A stretch of 55,171 bases of DNA from QQWI01 sp964522015. GTDB lineage: Bacteria > Bacillota > Clostridia > Peptostreptococcales > Acidaminobacteraceae. Position 1 is the stretch's first letter. Every line of letters starts with the position of its first letter. The notes below the pieces were generated by a model. It was not told the DNA's origin. It saw only the letters and a list, made by a program, of their open reading frames with translations, and did not search any database. The position numbers were made by a program, and so were the translations under genes. Below are positions 17,507 through 26,125 of this stretch, in pieces. The stretch is from positions 1-55,171 of the forward strand of contig CAZFST010000030.1 in NCBI GenBank assembly GCA_964522015.1. The letters are read 5' to 3'.

Positions 17507-18394
17507 TTAAGCACCCTCTACAGCTTTCTCAGTCTTAAATACGGCATTTACTACCATAATGGCCATCAAACATTCTAGTACCAAAACAGCTGCGGCAGCA
17601 AGACCATAACCAAATTCACCACTTCTAAAAGCAGCTGAGTACATGACATATGTCATTGTATAAGTTGAGGTGCCTGGACCGCCACCTGTCATAATAAACA
17701 TTTCTGTAAAGGCCTTGATACCACCTGTGATTGAAACGATTAAGCAGAACTTATAGGTTTCAGCCAAAAGAGGAATTGTGATCTTTGCATGGGCTTGAAG
17801 ACTATTTGCACCGTCAATCTTAGCAGCTTCAAAGTAAGAGGTGGGGATTGATTTAACCCCGGCTAGAATAAGTGCAAATTGATAGCCCATCCACTGCCAA
17901 GCATTTACAAGTGCAATTGCATAGATGGCATTGTGTCTATCGGCGAGCCAGTTTTGTTTGAAATTGATGCCAAGGGCCTTCATGCCCATGTTCAGTAAAC
18001 CCGTATCAGCATTGTAGATTGATAACCACAACTGACACACCACCGTCACAGACAATACCACCGGAATAAAATAAGCCACCCTTAAAAGTTGCTTGCCGCG
18101 CATACGCATGGTTGCTAGAGCTAAGGCCAATACGGTTGCCATCACTAACTGAAATACGGTAATCACCGCTGCAAATTTAAAGGCATTGAGATTGGCGACA
18201 TAAAACACCTTATCATCAAATAGGCGAATGTAGTTGTCTAAGCCTAAAAAGGTGCCTGTTGATAAACCGTTCCAATCAAACAGACTGCGATAGAAGACTT
18301 GAATGATTGGATAAAATACCATCAAAGACATTAAAACCAAAGTTGGTACTGTAAAACAAGCAACTGCCCATTTGTTCCCAAAGAATTTTTTCAT
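17507..18394 (-). CDS. Sugar ABC transporter permease, MalF/MsmF-type (CUT1)
   Basis: 295 residues, with the N-terminal transmembrane helix and the membrane domain of the MalF family; the EAA loop reads FEAAKIDGANSLQAHAKITIP. It heterodimerises with the following permease. GAGGCAAGAG precedes the ATG. The gap of 113 bp from the solute-binding protein gene contains a hairpin (18463-18491) that probably lowers its expression relative to the binding protein. Confidence 0.92.
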   Translation of the reverse strand: MKKFFGNKWAVACFTVPTLVLMSLMVFYPIIQVFYRSLFDWNGLSTGTFLGLDNYIRLFDDKVFYVANLNAFKFAAVITVFQLVMATVLALALATMRMRGKQLLRVAYFIPVVLSVTVVCQLWLSIYNADTGLLNMGMKALGINFKQNWLADRHNAIYAIALVNAWQWMGYQFALILAGVKSIPTSYFEAAKIDGANSLQAHAKITIPLLAETYKFCLIVSITGGIKAFTEMFIMTGGGPGTSTYTMTYVMYSAAFRSGEFGYGLAAAAVLVLECLMAIMVVNAVFKTEKAVEGA

Positions 18395-18462
18395 CTCTCT
18401 TGCCTCACTGGTTAGTCCGTAGTGTCAACTATACCACTACCGGTTAGTCCCTATAAACAGAA

Positions 18463-18491
18463 AATGAAGCCCCAAATTCTGACGCTTCATT
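18463..18491 (-). terminator. Intra-operon hairpin between binding-protein and permease genes
   Basis: AATGAAGC (18463-18470) pairs with GCTTCATT (18484-18491). On the minus strand the stem is followed by a modest T-rich stretch. This is the usual place for a leaky terminator or mRNA-stabilising stem that makes binding protein exceed permease. The nonamer GGTTAGTCC also occurs twice nearby (18411-18419 and 18442-18450). Confidence 0.6.
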
Positions 18492-18507
18492 CTCTGCAGG
18501 GGATAGA

Positions 18508-19824
18508 TTATTTTTTAATACGTTGTACCACTTTGTCTAATTCATCAATAAATTCTTTAACTGTGTAGTCTGGCGTTAAAAGGAATTGTGATTGATCTTC
18601 AATGGCTACTTTAAATTCTGGAGAAACTAGACCCCATGAGAATTTAGTTGTAGAAGTAATGTTAGCCATTTCGTCAGAGATTTTTTGCATCATGGCTGGT
18701 AATGGTTTTTCTGGTGTAACAATCTTAGAAACATCAAGTGCCAAGATTGGGTTAGATCGCTTCATGTATTTAGCTTCGCAGTATTTTTGAGAAATGAATG
18801 CAGCAACTTCTGCAGCCAATTCTTTGTGTTTAGAGTCTGGGTTAACAGCATAACCACCAGCAGCACCGCCACCAGCTAATGCAGTTTTATTACCCTCGTT
18901 ACCAGCAGTAACTGGGTACCACATCCAATCAACATTATCCCCTAATTTAGCAGTAGAGCCTTCAACTTCCCACTGACCATTGATAAACATAGCTGCTTTG
19001 CCTTCATAGAAAAGGGCTGCTGCTTGATCGTAGTTTAAGTTAGTTGCCCCTTCTGGGAACATACCAGCGTCAACAAGAGTTTTCAAAGCTTCTGCAGCTT
19101 TTACAAAGGGCTCATCTGTAGCATTTGCTTTGCCTAAATCAAGTGCAGTGATACCTTCTGGGATAAAACGTGTCAAGATTGAGTCATAAAGAGCTGTTGT
19201 GATCCATTTTTCTTTTGCAAAGATTGACATTGGGATAATGCCTTTTTCTTTGAAAGTCTTGACTGCAGCTAGCAATTCTTCGTATGTTTCTGGAACTTTA
19301 ACACCAGCTGATTCGAAAACAGCTTTGTTGTAGTACCACATAACAAACTCATTACCAGCATATGGGAATGCATAGATGTTGCCGTCTGCATTGTAGATAA
19401 TGCTATCAGCTGTTTTGTGAGCTAAATCCAAGTAGCCAGATGATTTAGCAACATCGTTAAGAACCATGATGTTGCCTGACTCTTTGAATGTTTCGATTTG
19501 TGTTTGACCAACTTGGAAGATATCTGGCAAGTTGCCTGTTGCAGCATAAGTTTGAAGCTTTGCGCCGTCGTCCTGTGCTTGAACATCAAGTTCCAAAGTT
19601 ACGTTAGGATAAGCTTTTGCAAGCTCTGCCACAGCGTAGTCATAAGGAATCTTTGTGTCGTCGTCAGCATACTGGGCATAAATTTTAAGTGTTACTTTTT
19701 CTTCTACAGGTGCTGCTGTTGTTTCTTCAGGTGTCGCTTCTGCAACCGGTGCAGGTTTAGCGCACCCAGTGGCAAGGCCAATAACCATGACCAATGCCAA
19801 TAATAATGCCAGTGTTTTTTTCAT
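18508..19824 (-). CDS. Sugar ABC transporter solute-binding lipoprotein
   Basis: 438 residues of the extracellular solute-binding family 1 (MalE/MsmE). The signal peptide ends at the lipobox LATGC, and the mature part starts with an Ala/Pro/Glu/Thr linker. The binding domain contains typical pieces such as NGQWEVEGSTAKLGDN and GNEFVMWYYNKAVFESAGVK. It captures oligosaccharides on the cell surface for the two permeases. First gene of the operon, with promoter and LacI operator upstream (19859-19909). Ligand assigned only by context (alpha-galactosides). Confidence 0.93.
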   Translation of the reverse strand: MKKTLALLLALVMVIGLATGCAKPAPVAEATPEETTAAPVEEKVTLKIYAQYADDDTKIPYDYAVAELAKAYPNVTLELDVQAQDDGAKLQTYAATGNLPDIFQVGQTQIETFKESGNIMVLNDVAKSSGYLDLAHKTADSIIYNADGNIYAFPYAGNEFVMWYYNKAVFESAGVKVPETYEELLAAVKTFKEKGIIPMSIFAKEKWITTALYDSILTRFIPEGITALDLGKANATDEPFVKAAEALKTLVDAGMFPEGATNLNYDQAAALFYEGKAAMFINGQWEVEGSTAKLGDNVDWMWYPVTAGNEGNKTALAGGGAAGGYAVNPDSKHKELAAEVAAFISQKYCEAKYMKRSNPILALDVSKIVTPEKPLPAMMQKISDEMANITSTTKFSWGLVSPEFKVAIEDQSQFLLTPDYTVKEFIDELDKVVQRIKK

Positions 19825-19858
19825 CTTCTAAAATCCCCCTACAAAATATTTAGGACAT

Positions 19859-19909
19859 GTAAAACGTTTTCCTGTATATGAGTATAATGAATTGTTATAG
19901 ACTTCTCCA
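19859..19909 (-). promoter_or_regulatory. Promoter and LacI-type operator of the alpha-galactoside operon
   Basis: On the minus strand TGGAGA (19904-19909) and TATACT (19881-19886) are 17 bp apart, and the palindrome GGAAAACGTTTTAC (19859-19872) lies just downstream, over the expected start of transcription. A central CG with flanking A/T arms is the usual LacI-family operator. It fits the cre consensus poorly because the spacing is off by one base. Confidence 0.7.
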
Positions 19910-20005
19910 TGCACAATTCAAAGTGGATTTGTACTTTTCAAAGTTTGATTTTGGTGTCAATAGTCAAAAGTTGAGGAACAAGCGACAAAATACAAATCTT
20001 AAAGA

Positions 20006-21253
20006 CTACTTCTGAGTGGGGGTTTGTATGGGCGCATAGCCAAAGTACTTTTTGTAACAGCGGCTAAAGTAACCTGCATCCACATAGCCCACAAGCTCCG
20101 CCACATAGGCCAATTTGTGTTGTCCTTTTTCAATGAGTTCATAGGCCTTTTCCATCCGAATTTTCAAGATATAGTCCGTAATGGTCATGCCCATTCGGCT
20201 TTTAAACACACTTCTGAGGTCCGTTTGATTAATCAGTAGGGCTTTTTCCACATCTGCCATGGCCAAATCAGGATTGGTAAAATGGCCGTGTAAATAGTCG
20301 ATAATGGCCTGGGTGATCCGCTGCTGCTTGAGTGCTTTGTGATCCAAGGGTGCTATGTCTCGCCCTGCCACCAGGTTTTTTTGCTCCAGGCGAGAGAGTG
20401 CACCGAGATAGGCTTTTCGGATGCCAGCTAGGTCCCTTGTCATGTCGCTAAGGCCCATTGTGACTTGCATATTTAACTTGTCGTCAATATGGGCCACCAG
20501 TTGTTCAAAGTCGTCATCGTAGTACTCCGAAGCCAAATCTTGATCATAACAAATCAGAACCACCAAATGGTCGTCGTAGTCCGTAAAAGAAAATCTCGCC
20601 AAGCCCTCATCCACTGCATTTTCAAGAATTCGGGTTAGGGAAACCCGCCAATGAGCTCTCAAGTCTGACATCAACCCTTGGTCGGATGCCAAGGTACCAC
20701 TTGTGGCAATTGAAAACACAGCCACCCTAAAACCTGTGGCTTTGCCCATGGTTTGCCCAATGTTCATATCATCATAATCAGTCATCTCTGGCACAACATT
20801 ACCAAGAACAAGAGCTCTTAAAAGAGACTCCTCCCGTAAATAAAGGGCGTTTTTTACTTGTTGATGGCTCGTTGCAACTGCTTGATGATACCGTTGCAAG
20901 CCCAGGAGGGTGATCAGTAACTCATCTTCTTCAAAGGGCTTAACCAAGTAATCCACAGCGCCTAATTTCAAGGCCTTTCTGGCATAGTCAAATTCCGTAT
21001 GCCCTGTTATAAAAACCACAGAACAAGCGGGCAAGTGGTGCTTTAATGATTGTACAAATTCAAAGCCATCAAGATAGGGCATATTGATATCGGTCAATAC
21101 GATATCCGGTTTGCATTCAAGGGCACTGGCAAGGGCCTCCCGACCATCCTTTGCTTCACACACCAATTCAAACCCATGATCTTCCCATGGAATAACAGCT
21201 TTCATATAATCTAAGAATACGGGCATATCATCCACAACCATTACTTTTAACAA
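20006..21253 (-). CDS. Response regulator, YesN-type (receiver and AraC DNA-binding domain)
   Basis: 415 residues. The receiver has the acidic pair DD (8-9), phosphoacceptor Asp55 (LTDINMPYLDG) and the conserved Lys in VKPFEEDE. A middle region of about 200 residues follows, then a C-terminal AraC-type domain with two helix-turn-helix motifs (MTITDYILKIRMEKAYELI; KLAYVAELVGYVDAGYFSR). The TTG start overlaps the kinase gene by 7 bp. These pairs sense extracellular glycan fragments or sugars and activate nearby transporter genes. The adjacent alpha-galactoside operon, starting 180 bp downstream on the same strand, is the obvious target. Confidence 0.88.
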   Translation of the reverse strand: MLKVMVVDDMPVFLDYMKAVIPWEDHGFELVCEAKDGREALASALECKPDIVLTDINMPYLDGFEFVQSLKHHLPACSVVFITGHTEFDYARKALKLGAVDYLVKPFEEDELLITLLGLQRYHQAVATSHQQVKNALYLREESLLRALVLGNVVPEMTDYDDMNIGQTMGKATGFRVAVFSIATSGTLASDQGLMSDLRAHWRVSLTRILENAVDEGLARFSFTDYDDHLVVLICYDQDLASEYYDDDFEQLVAHIDDKLNMQVTMGLSDMTRDLAGIRKAYLGALSRLEQKNLVAGRDIAPLDHKALKQQRITQAIIDYLHGHFTNPDLAMADVEKALLINQTDLRSVFKSRMGMTITDYILKIRMEKAYELIEKGQHKLAYVAELVGYVDAGYFSRCYKKYFGYAPIQTPTQK

Positions 21254-23070
21254 AACTGCCCCCCTAACCCACTTGGGATCCGTAGATTGACCTCTGTCCC
21301 CTTGCTATCACTTGAAACCCACATTTTAAAGTCCTTACCGTAAAACAGGTGTAGCCGCTGGCAAACATTCACTGTCCCAAATCCCTGGCCACTTTCAAAA
21401 TTCTTCTGCAAATCATCACCAACTAAAACACTTTGAAAATTCCGATTCAGCTGTCTTAGGGTTTCGAATGTCATCCCAGCCCCATTATCCCTTAGGGTTA
21501 AATAGATGCCGTCTTGTTGGATGCTGGTTTTGATGGAAATACAACCAAGGCCCTCTCTAAGCTTAATACCATGATAAATTGCGTTTTCAATAAGGGGTTG
21601 TAAGGATAGCTTTGGCATCAAGATCCCCTCGGTTTCCGGGGCTAGATCAAGATTTAGTTCGAATGCATTACCGTAACGTATATTTTGAATGGCCATATAA
21701 TCTTGAAGTAACAAGATTTCTTCCCTTAGGGTAATGAGCTCCGATCCCTTAGAAAGTGAACGCTTGTAAAACATAGCCAGTTTCTTGGCAGCCCTTTTGG
21801 CTTTTTTACCATCCCCTAGATCGATGAGTTTCGTGATGATATCCAGAGTATTATAAAGAAAGTGTGGCTTAATTTGCTCTTGCATCAGCGCCAATTCAAA
21901 CTGCCGCTTTCGCTGGGCTTGCATTTCTAATTGTTCAACCAATTCTTCGATCCGTGATCCCATGGTATTAAATCGATGGGCAAATAAACCGATTTCATCA
22001 TGGGTTGCAACCTCCAACCGGTGATGGAAACGGCCCTCAGATAAAGCCTCTACACCCTTTTGCAAATTGAGAATAGGCTTGGTAATCCACTTATTACTAA
22101 ACCACGAAAAAATCAGAGCCACTAATAAGAGCATACTAAAACTTAAACCCATAAAAGTGTAAACCTGTTTTAAATCCGTTGTATGGGCATCCACTGCACC
22201 ATATGCAACAACTGTATAAGGCAAGGTGGCCAATGGTTGCCTTACCATCAATAAGCCATCTTTTGAGATCCCACTTTCAATATTTTTACTGCTTATATGG
22301 AGTGGTTTTGAGGCAAAATGAGCCACTGACTGTTTTGTGATCGGTCTAAAATGGCTATTCACATCGGTGGCGGCAACAACACCCCCCGTTTGGTCTATCA
22401 ATTGATAAGTTGCTAAATCTTGGTCAAACCCCTTTGATAATGTGGTGCTTTTTATATTAATAAAAAGATAACCAATTGTTTTACCAGTCTGTGTATGCCA
22501 TACTTTTTTGCCAAGGGTCAGTACCCCACGGTTTGGGGTCACGTTGAGCCAAGCCCGTTTAGAGATATCAAACCATATGCGGTTACCAGAGGATTTCTTA
22601 ACAGGATTTAGCAGTTGTAGCTTCTCGTTATAAAAATCTTCAGTGAGCATTTGGTAGTCAGAAGTATAAATATGCCCCTTAGTATCGACAAAAGCAATGC
22701 TATCAACATTCCTAAAAATCAACTTTGCATAACTAAGTTCGTTGGTTAAACGGGTTTCGAAGGTCATTTTCTGACTGGTGCTTGGCTTTACAGGGGTTAG
22801 AGATACCAGTTGATTGATATCAAGGGTCAAATAAGTGGCACAATTGGCCCCTTGATCAATCATATCATCAACTTGTCTGACGATCATGGCCGAGTGATCT
22901 TTCATACTGGCAAGACTTCGTTGAATAATCGCTTGCTGATAAAAATAGCTTGATATTAAAGCAAACAAGAGTAAGGGCATTAGTAACAGCGGAAAATATA
23001 AATACATCATCTTACGACGCATGCTAATCATTGGTTTTTTCGAAGATTCAAAACCATTTTTTTTATTCAT
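21247..23070 (-). CDS. Sensor histidine kinase, YesM-type
   Basis: 607 residues. Two transmembrane helices (about 18-40 and 307-328) enclose an extracytoplasmic Cache-like sensor domain. A HAMP domain (about 330-380), the His_kinase domain with His403 in EQIKPHFLYNTLDII, and an ATP-binding domain with NAIYHGIKL and SGQGFGTVNVCQRL follow. It should sense an extracellular carbohydrate and phosphorylate the YesN-type regulator with which it overlaps. The ATG is preceded by AAAAAGGAGGGG. Confidence 0.9.
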   Translation of the reverse strand: MNKKNGFESSKKPMISMRRKMMYLYFPLLLMPLLLFALISSYFYQQAIIQRSLASMKDHSAMIVRQVDDMIDQGANCATYLTLDINQLVSLTPVKPSTSQKMTFETRLTNELSYAKLIFRNVDSIAFVDTKGHIYTSDYQMLTEDFYNEKLQLLNPVKKSSGNRIWFDISKRAWLNVTPNRGVLTLGKKVWHTQTGKTIGYLFINIKSTTLSKGFDQDLATYQLIDQTGGVVAATDVNSHFRPITKQSVAHFASKPLHISSKNIESGISKDGLLMVRQPLATLPYTVVAYGAVDAHTTDLKQVYTFMGLSFSMLLLVALIFSWFSNKWITKPILNLQKGVEALSEGRFHHRLEVATHDEIGLFAHRFNTMGSRIEELVEQLEMQAQRKRQFELALMQEQIKPHFLYNTLDIITKLIDLGDGKKAKRAAKKLAMFYKRSLSKGSELITLREEILLLQDYMAIQNIRYGNAFELNLDLAPETEGILMPKLSLQPLIENAIYHGIKLREGLGCISIKTSIQQDGIYLTLRDNGAGMTFETLRQLNRNFQSVLVGDDLQKNFESGQGFGTVNVCQRLHLFYGKDFKMWVSSDSKGTEVNLRIPSGLGGQFC

Positions 23071-23143
23071 AAGCCCCTCCTTTTTACCGTAATTTACTAA
23101 AGTTTTACCCGTTTATTAAATCATATTTTGACTGATTTGACTA

Positions 23144-23199
23144 GAGTAAAAACAGGCTATAGAACTTCCTTCTGAGTAAAAACGGAGTATAGTACTTCC
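23144..23199. repeat. Two 26-bp direct repeats with 30-bp period upstream of the kinase gene
   Basis: The segment GAGTAAAAAC-n-GG-nn-TATAG-n-ACTTCC occurs at 23144-23169 and again at 23174-23199. The copies are three helical turns apart and lie about 75 to 130 bp before the kinase start, just upstream of a plausible promoter region (TAGTCA and TTTAAT on the minus strand). This spacing is that of an activator or repressor bound on one face of the helix; autoregulation by the YesN-type protein is possible. Confidence 0.6.
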
Positions 23200-23219
23200 C
23201 AACCATCAACTTGCTTGCA

Positions 23220-23260
23220 CAAAAAAAGAGCATGCCAAGTTCTTCCTCCCGGCGCACTCT
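23220..23260 (-). terminator. Rho-independent terminator of the PNPOx-like gene
   Basis: On the minus strand AGAGTGCGCC pairs with GGCATGCTCT (two wobbles, one mismatch) and is followed by seven T residues (23221-23227 region on the plus strand as A). It lies 17 bp after the stop codon of the gene at 23277. Confidence 0.65.
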
Positions 23261-23276
23261 CCCTGAACAACTTATC

Positions 23277-23651
23277 CTACAATGTCTGTTTAACAGAGGT
23301 TGGCGTAACGACAAGAACCCGTGTAAGGAAAGCGTATTTTTCCTTCATCATCTCATATTCTGACCCTGTATCAACAAACTTAGCAGTACCTTCTATGACA
23401 AGACCTGTACCTTGGTAATCCTTATAACCCAACACGTCCTTGCTACCTAATGCCAATTTAACTCGACCATTTACCAAAATGTTCTTTTCGGTTTTTCGCA
23501 TGGCATATGCTGGAATGAGAATTTCATTTGCTGGATTAACTTCAATGTATGAATTCCATGTATTCACGAGGTGTGGTTCTTCAGTTCCCCAAGATACGAT
23601 TGTTACGACGCCTTCTTTTTTCACAACTTCAAAAAATGTTTCTGTTAACAT
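23277..23651 (-). CDS. Pyridoxamine 5'-phosphate oxidase-like FMN-binding protein
   Basis: 124 residues, the size of small PNPOx-like split-barrel proteins. The order of strands VVTIVSWGTEEPHLVNTWN, EILIPAYAMRKTEKNI and VKLALGSKDVLGY fits the family, whose members bind FMN, F420 or haem and reduce small substrates. True PdxH is longer and has extra residues, so this is not PdxH. The ATG has AAGGAGG upstream. It is divergent from an Rrf2 regulator with shared repeats between, suggesting redox-responsive control. Confidence 0.8.
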   Translation of the reverse strand: MLTETFFEVVKKEGVVTIVSWGTEEPHLVNTWNSYIEVNPANEILIPAYAMRKTEKNILVNGRVKLALGSKDVLGYKDYQGTGLVIEGTAKFVDTGSEYEMMKEKYAFLTRVLVVTPTSVKQTL

Positions 23652-23719
23652 GTTGTTACCTCCTTAAGTATTTACAATTGAGCAGCCCTGATATATGCAG
23701 ACATCATAGATAACAAATG

Positions 23720-23803
23720 TCTATATTTGATTATACATAGACTTTTTCAAGTAGTCAATATATAATTAGTGTATTCCAGATATTCAATATCTATATTTCA
23801 TTA
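23720..23803. promoter_or_regulatory. Divergent control region with paired TCTATATTTSATTA motifs
   Basis: TCTATATTTGATTA (23720-23733) and TCTATATTTCATTA (23790-23803) are direct repeats, 70 bp apart. Between them lies TATAAT (23761-23766) with TAGACT 17 bp upstream, a promoter for the Rrf2 gene. The repeats bracket that promoter and are good candidates for the Rrf2 operator. Confidence 0.6.
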
Positions 23804-23847
23804 CGCTGTAAAATTTTTTTCAAATCAATAGCTCGGAGGTGTAAATA

Positions 23848-24357
23848 ATGCAATTTTCAATTGGGGTAGAATATGCAATTCATTGCTTGTTGTACATGAC
23901 TGAAATGCCTAGCGGAAAAAGTGTGGCAATTAAGGAACTGTCAACCTATCAGGGTGTTTCTGAAACCTATTTGTCTAAAATCTATACTAAACTGAGGAAG
24001 TCAGGGATCGTTAAATCCGTTCCAGGAGCAAATGGCGGCTATGCATTGGCGATGACACCAGAACGAATTAGCTTTTTGGACATCGTTGAGGCCGTTGAAG
24101 GCACAACGCCCTTATTTCAGTGCGCAGAAATCCGACAGAATGAAATACTGCTGGATAAAAACAATCTGCCCGACAGTTATACTAAGTGTCCCTGCCTCAT
24201 TAAGGTGGTAATGCTAGAAGCAGAAGAACAGATGAAAATTCACCTTAGATCAAAAACTTTAGGTTGGCTTCGTGAGCAGGTTGATCAAAAGTTTCCGCCG
24301 AACATGGCAAGGCAACCATTGAGTGGTTCAACAATGCCAAATCTCGTTGAGGACTGA
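23848..24357 (+). CDS. Rrf2-family transcriptional regulator
   Basis: 169 residues. The N-terminal winged helix-turn-helix is typical (YAIHCLLYMTE, IKELSTYQGVSETYLSKIYTKL, VKSVPGANGGYALA). Three cysteines, in FQCAEIRQ and TKCPCLIK, occupy the region where IscR and NsrR bind an iron-sulfur cluster, so cluster or thiol sensing is possible. The C-terminal tail is about 20 residues longer than minimal members. It lies divergent from a flavin-binding protein gene that it may control, with the repeat pair at 23720-23803 between. The start has TCGGAGGTG upstream. Confidence 0.85.
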   Translation: MQFSIGVEYAIHCLLYMTEMPSGKSVAIKELSTYQGVSETYLSKIYTKLRKSGIVKSVPGANGGYALAMTPERISFLDIVEAVEGTTPLFQCAEIRQNEILLDKNNLPDSYTKCPCLIKVVMLEAEEQMKIHLRSKTLGWLREQVDQKFPPNMARQPLSGSTMPNLVED

Positions 24358-24405
24358 TAAAAATCCTTCCCCATCACACTCAGACTTATTGCTTTAAAAC
24401 AAACA

Positions 24406-24451
24406 AGACACAAGTATGTCGGAGTAGATCCTTCACACTTGTGTCTTTTTC
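24406..24451 (+). terminator. Rho-independent terminator after the Rrf2 gene
   Basis: AGACACAAGT (24406-24415) pairs with ACTTGTGTCT (24437-24446), followed by TTTTCT. It separates this gene from the convergent HPr gene. Confidence 0.85.
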
Positions 24452-24526
24452 TGTGTTGCGAATATGGCTTAGACTCAATATTTTTCAAAATAGACTTAAC
24501 CATCTCTTACGCGTTAAATCTATCTC

Positions 24527-24805
24527 TTACTCGTTAAATCCAGCGAGCACTAAATCATGAATGGCTTGCTGAAAAGCTGCCATTGCAATATCTGGAGCTT
24601 CATCAACCATCAGAATCAGCTTTTCACCCTTTTTAACTCCAAGACGCAGCATACCCAATAAACTCTTCCCATCTACGGTGATTTCACCTTTTGAAACCTT
24701 CACTGAGCCCTCAAACTGGCTACAGGTTCTTACTAATAAGCCCGCAGGGCGGGCGTGTAAGCCGTGTTCATTTTCAATTGTAATTTCAAATGCTATTGCA
24801 CTCAT
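24527..24805 (-). CDS. HPr-like phosphocarrier protein
   Basis: 92 residues, family length. The catalytic site NEHGLHARPAG has the phospho-His at residue 17, and Ser48 in DGKSLLGML is in the place of the HPr-kinase target Ser46. So both phosphotransfer and HPr-kinase regulation look possible. It sits last in a hexitol PTS operon, 15 bp after the dehydrogenase, with AAGGAG before the ATG. A second HPr dedicated to this operon is unusual; the general ptsH is probably elsewhere. It should pass phosphate to the IIA domain of the IICBA protein and to the PRDs of the MtlR-like activator. Confidence 0.92.
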   Translation of the reverse strand: MSAIAFEITIENEHGLHARPAGLLVRTCSQFEGSVKVSKGEITVDGKSLLGMLRLGVKKGEKLILMVDEAPDIAMAAFQQAIHDLVLAGFNE

Positions 24806-24820
24806 GGTATTCTCCTTTAA

Positions 24821-26125
24821 TTATACATTATAGTATTGAAGTAGGAAGCGTTCTGCATCCCCATTCCACAAACCGCCATGAGCTTTAACATGCTCTGATA
24901 ACCCTTTAAATAGTGGATCATGTTGCCCGAGAGCTTCAAAGTCATCGATAGCCGTAAGGGGCATATCAAAGTGGTTATAAATCAGTTTCTTAGCGCCAGG
25001 AAGATCTGGCAATTTAAATATCGCGTCTATGGCGGCATCCATACCACCTATATGCGTTAGCATCAAAGAGGGATTTATTTTCCCGGCCGAGAATAATTCT
25101 AAGGCTTCTTTTAGGTCATCTGTGTTGCCACCAGTAGAACCCATAATGTGGGTATTGCTGTAATGAATACGATACATATTTATGGGAGCACTAAAGCTAT
25201 GATCTGTTGGTCCTGCAAAGAAGTTCATACAACCATCCTGTGCCAATATGGCATCTCCCTGTACAACAAGGGGTTCAATGGGAGCATAGACAAAAACATC
25301 ATCGTAACCATATCCCTCTGTAATAGCCATTAAGACATCTACTGCAGAGTCGACTCTACCAGTATTGACAAAGTGTAAAGTCACTCCCAATTGAGCGGCT
25401 TTTTCTTGGGTTATGAACTGACTTGCACGGTTTAAACGCTCATCACTAACATCTGTTACAACAATTACTTTTGGTCTCAATGCAGGATCCATGGCCAAAG
25501 CGTAATCAATGGCACCAAGCCCCATAGCTCCTGCGCCACCAAGAATCGCTAAGTTACCATTTGGCTTAGTACCCATCACATGTTTGTAAGCCCCCGGTGT
25601 CGTATGGTAGGAGGCATGAAAACCACCAATGATGCAAGACATGGGCTCCCCAAGAGAAGCACCATAAAAACTATCACCCTCATAAACTAACAAGCAACCC
25701 AGCTCCATTACCTCTTTGGGAATGATGTTGTAGGTAGCATTTCCCCCGAAATTAGGATAAGAATAGCCTGGTGCATAGGGACTTCCCTTATAATTCAATG
25801 CCGGTTGGAGCGAAAATTTCTGCCCACTAAAGAATTGACCTTCGTAATCACTACCTACTTGAACAATGATCCCAGCCATTTCATGGCCAACTATGATAGG
25901 CTCATCAGCAACATTATCAGGTACTCGTTTATGGTTTTTTCCTTGTTTTAGTGCTTTATAAGTAGACATGCACACGCTGTCGCAGACAACTTTAACCAGT
26001 ATTTCATCCGTTTGAATGGCTGGCAGTTCAAAAGTCTCCAATCTTAAATCATCAGCACCATACAACCGCACCGCTGTTGTTTTATATGTTAATTTATCAT
26101 TTGTTTTTGCTTGTGTGTTCATCAT
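24821..26125 (-). CDS. Zinc-dependent medium-chain dehydrogenase, SorE-like (sugar-phosphate reductase)
   Basis: 434 residues from the ATG at 26125 (GAGGAGA upstream). It resembles L-sorbose-1-phosphate reductase (SorE)-type proteins of the medium-chain dehydrogenase superfamily: a catalytic-zinc Cys in CDSVCMSTY, the GHE motif in IVGHEMAG, and the dinucleotide motif GGAGAMGLGA. The four-Cys structural zinc loop of alcohol dehydrogenases is absent. Its start overlaps the kinase by 29 bp, so it is co-expressed with a PTS. Likely role: oxidation of a PTS-derived hexitol phosphate to a ketohexose phosphate, or the reverse reaction. The substrate is inferred, not shown; GatD-type galactitol-phosphate dehydrogenase is an alternative. 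Confidence 0.75.
   Translation of the reverse strand: MMNTQAKTNDKLTYKTTAVRLYGADDLRLETFELPAIQTDEILVKVVCDSVCMSTYKALKQGKNHKRVPDNVADEPIIVGHEMAGIIVQVGSDYEGQFFSGQKFSLQPALNYKGSPYAPGYSYPNFGGNATYNIIPKEVMELGCLLVYEGDSFYGASLGEPMSCIIGGFHASYHTTPGAYKHVMGTKPNGNLAILGGAGAMGLGAIDYALAMDPALRPKVIVVTDVSDERLNRASQFITQEKAAQLGVTLHFVNTGRVDSAVDVLMAITEGYGYDDVFVYAPIEPLVVQGDAILAQDGCMNFFAGPTDHSFSAPINMYRIHYSNTHIMGSTGGNTDDLKEALELFSAGKINPSLMLTHIGGMDAAIDAIFKLPDLPGAKKLIYNHFDMPLTAIDDFEALGQHDPLFKGLSEHVKAHGGLWNGDAERFLLQYYNV

Noticed and set aside
19858..19873. Catabolite (cre) site at AAAACGTTTT
   Set aside because: The spacing of TG and CG is one base off the cre consensus; a LacI operator fits better.
23144..23199. CRISPR array from the 30-bp direct repeat
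   Set aside because: Only two copies separated by 4 bases, no unique spacers, no cas genes.
23277..23651. Calling the gene pdxH
   Set aside because: It is about 90 residues shorter than PdxH and lacks its flanking segments.
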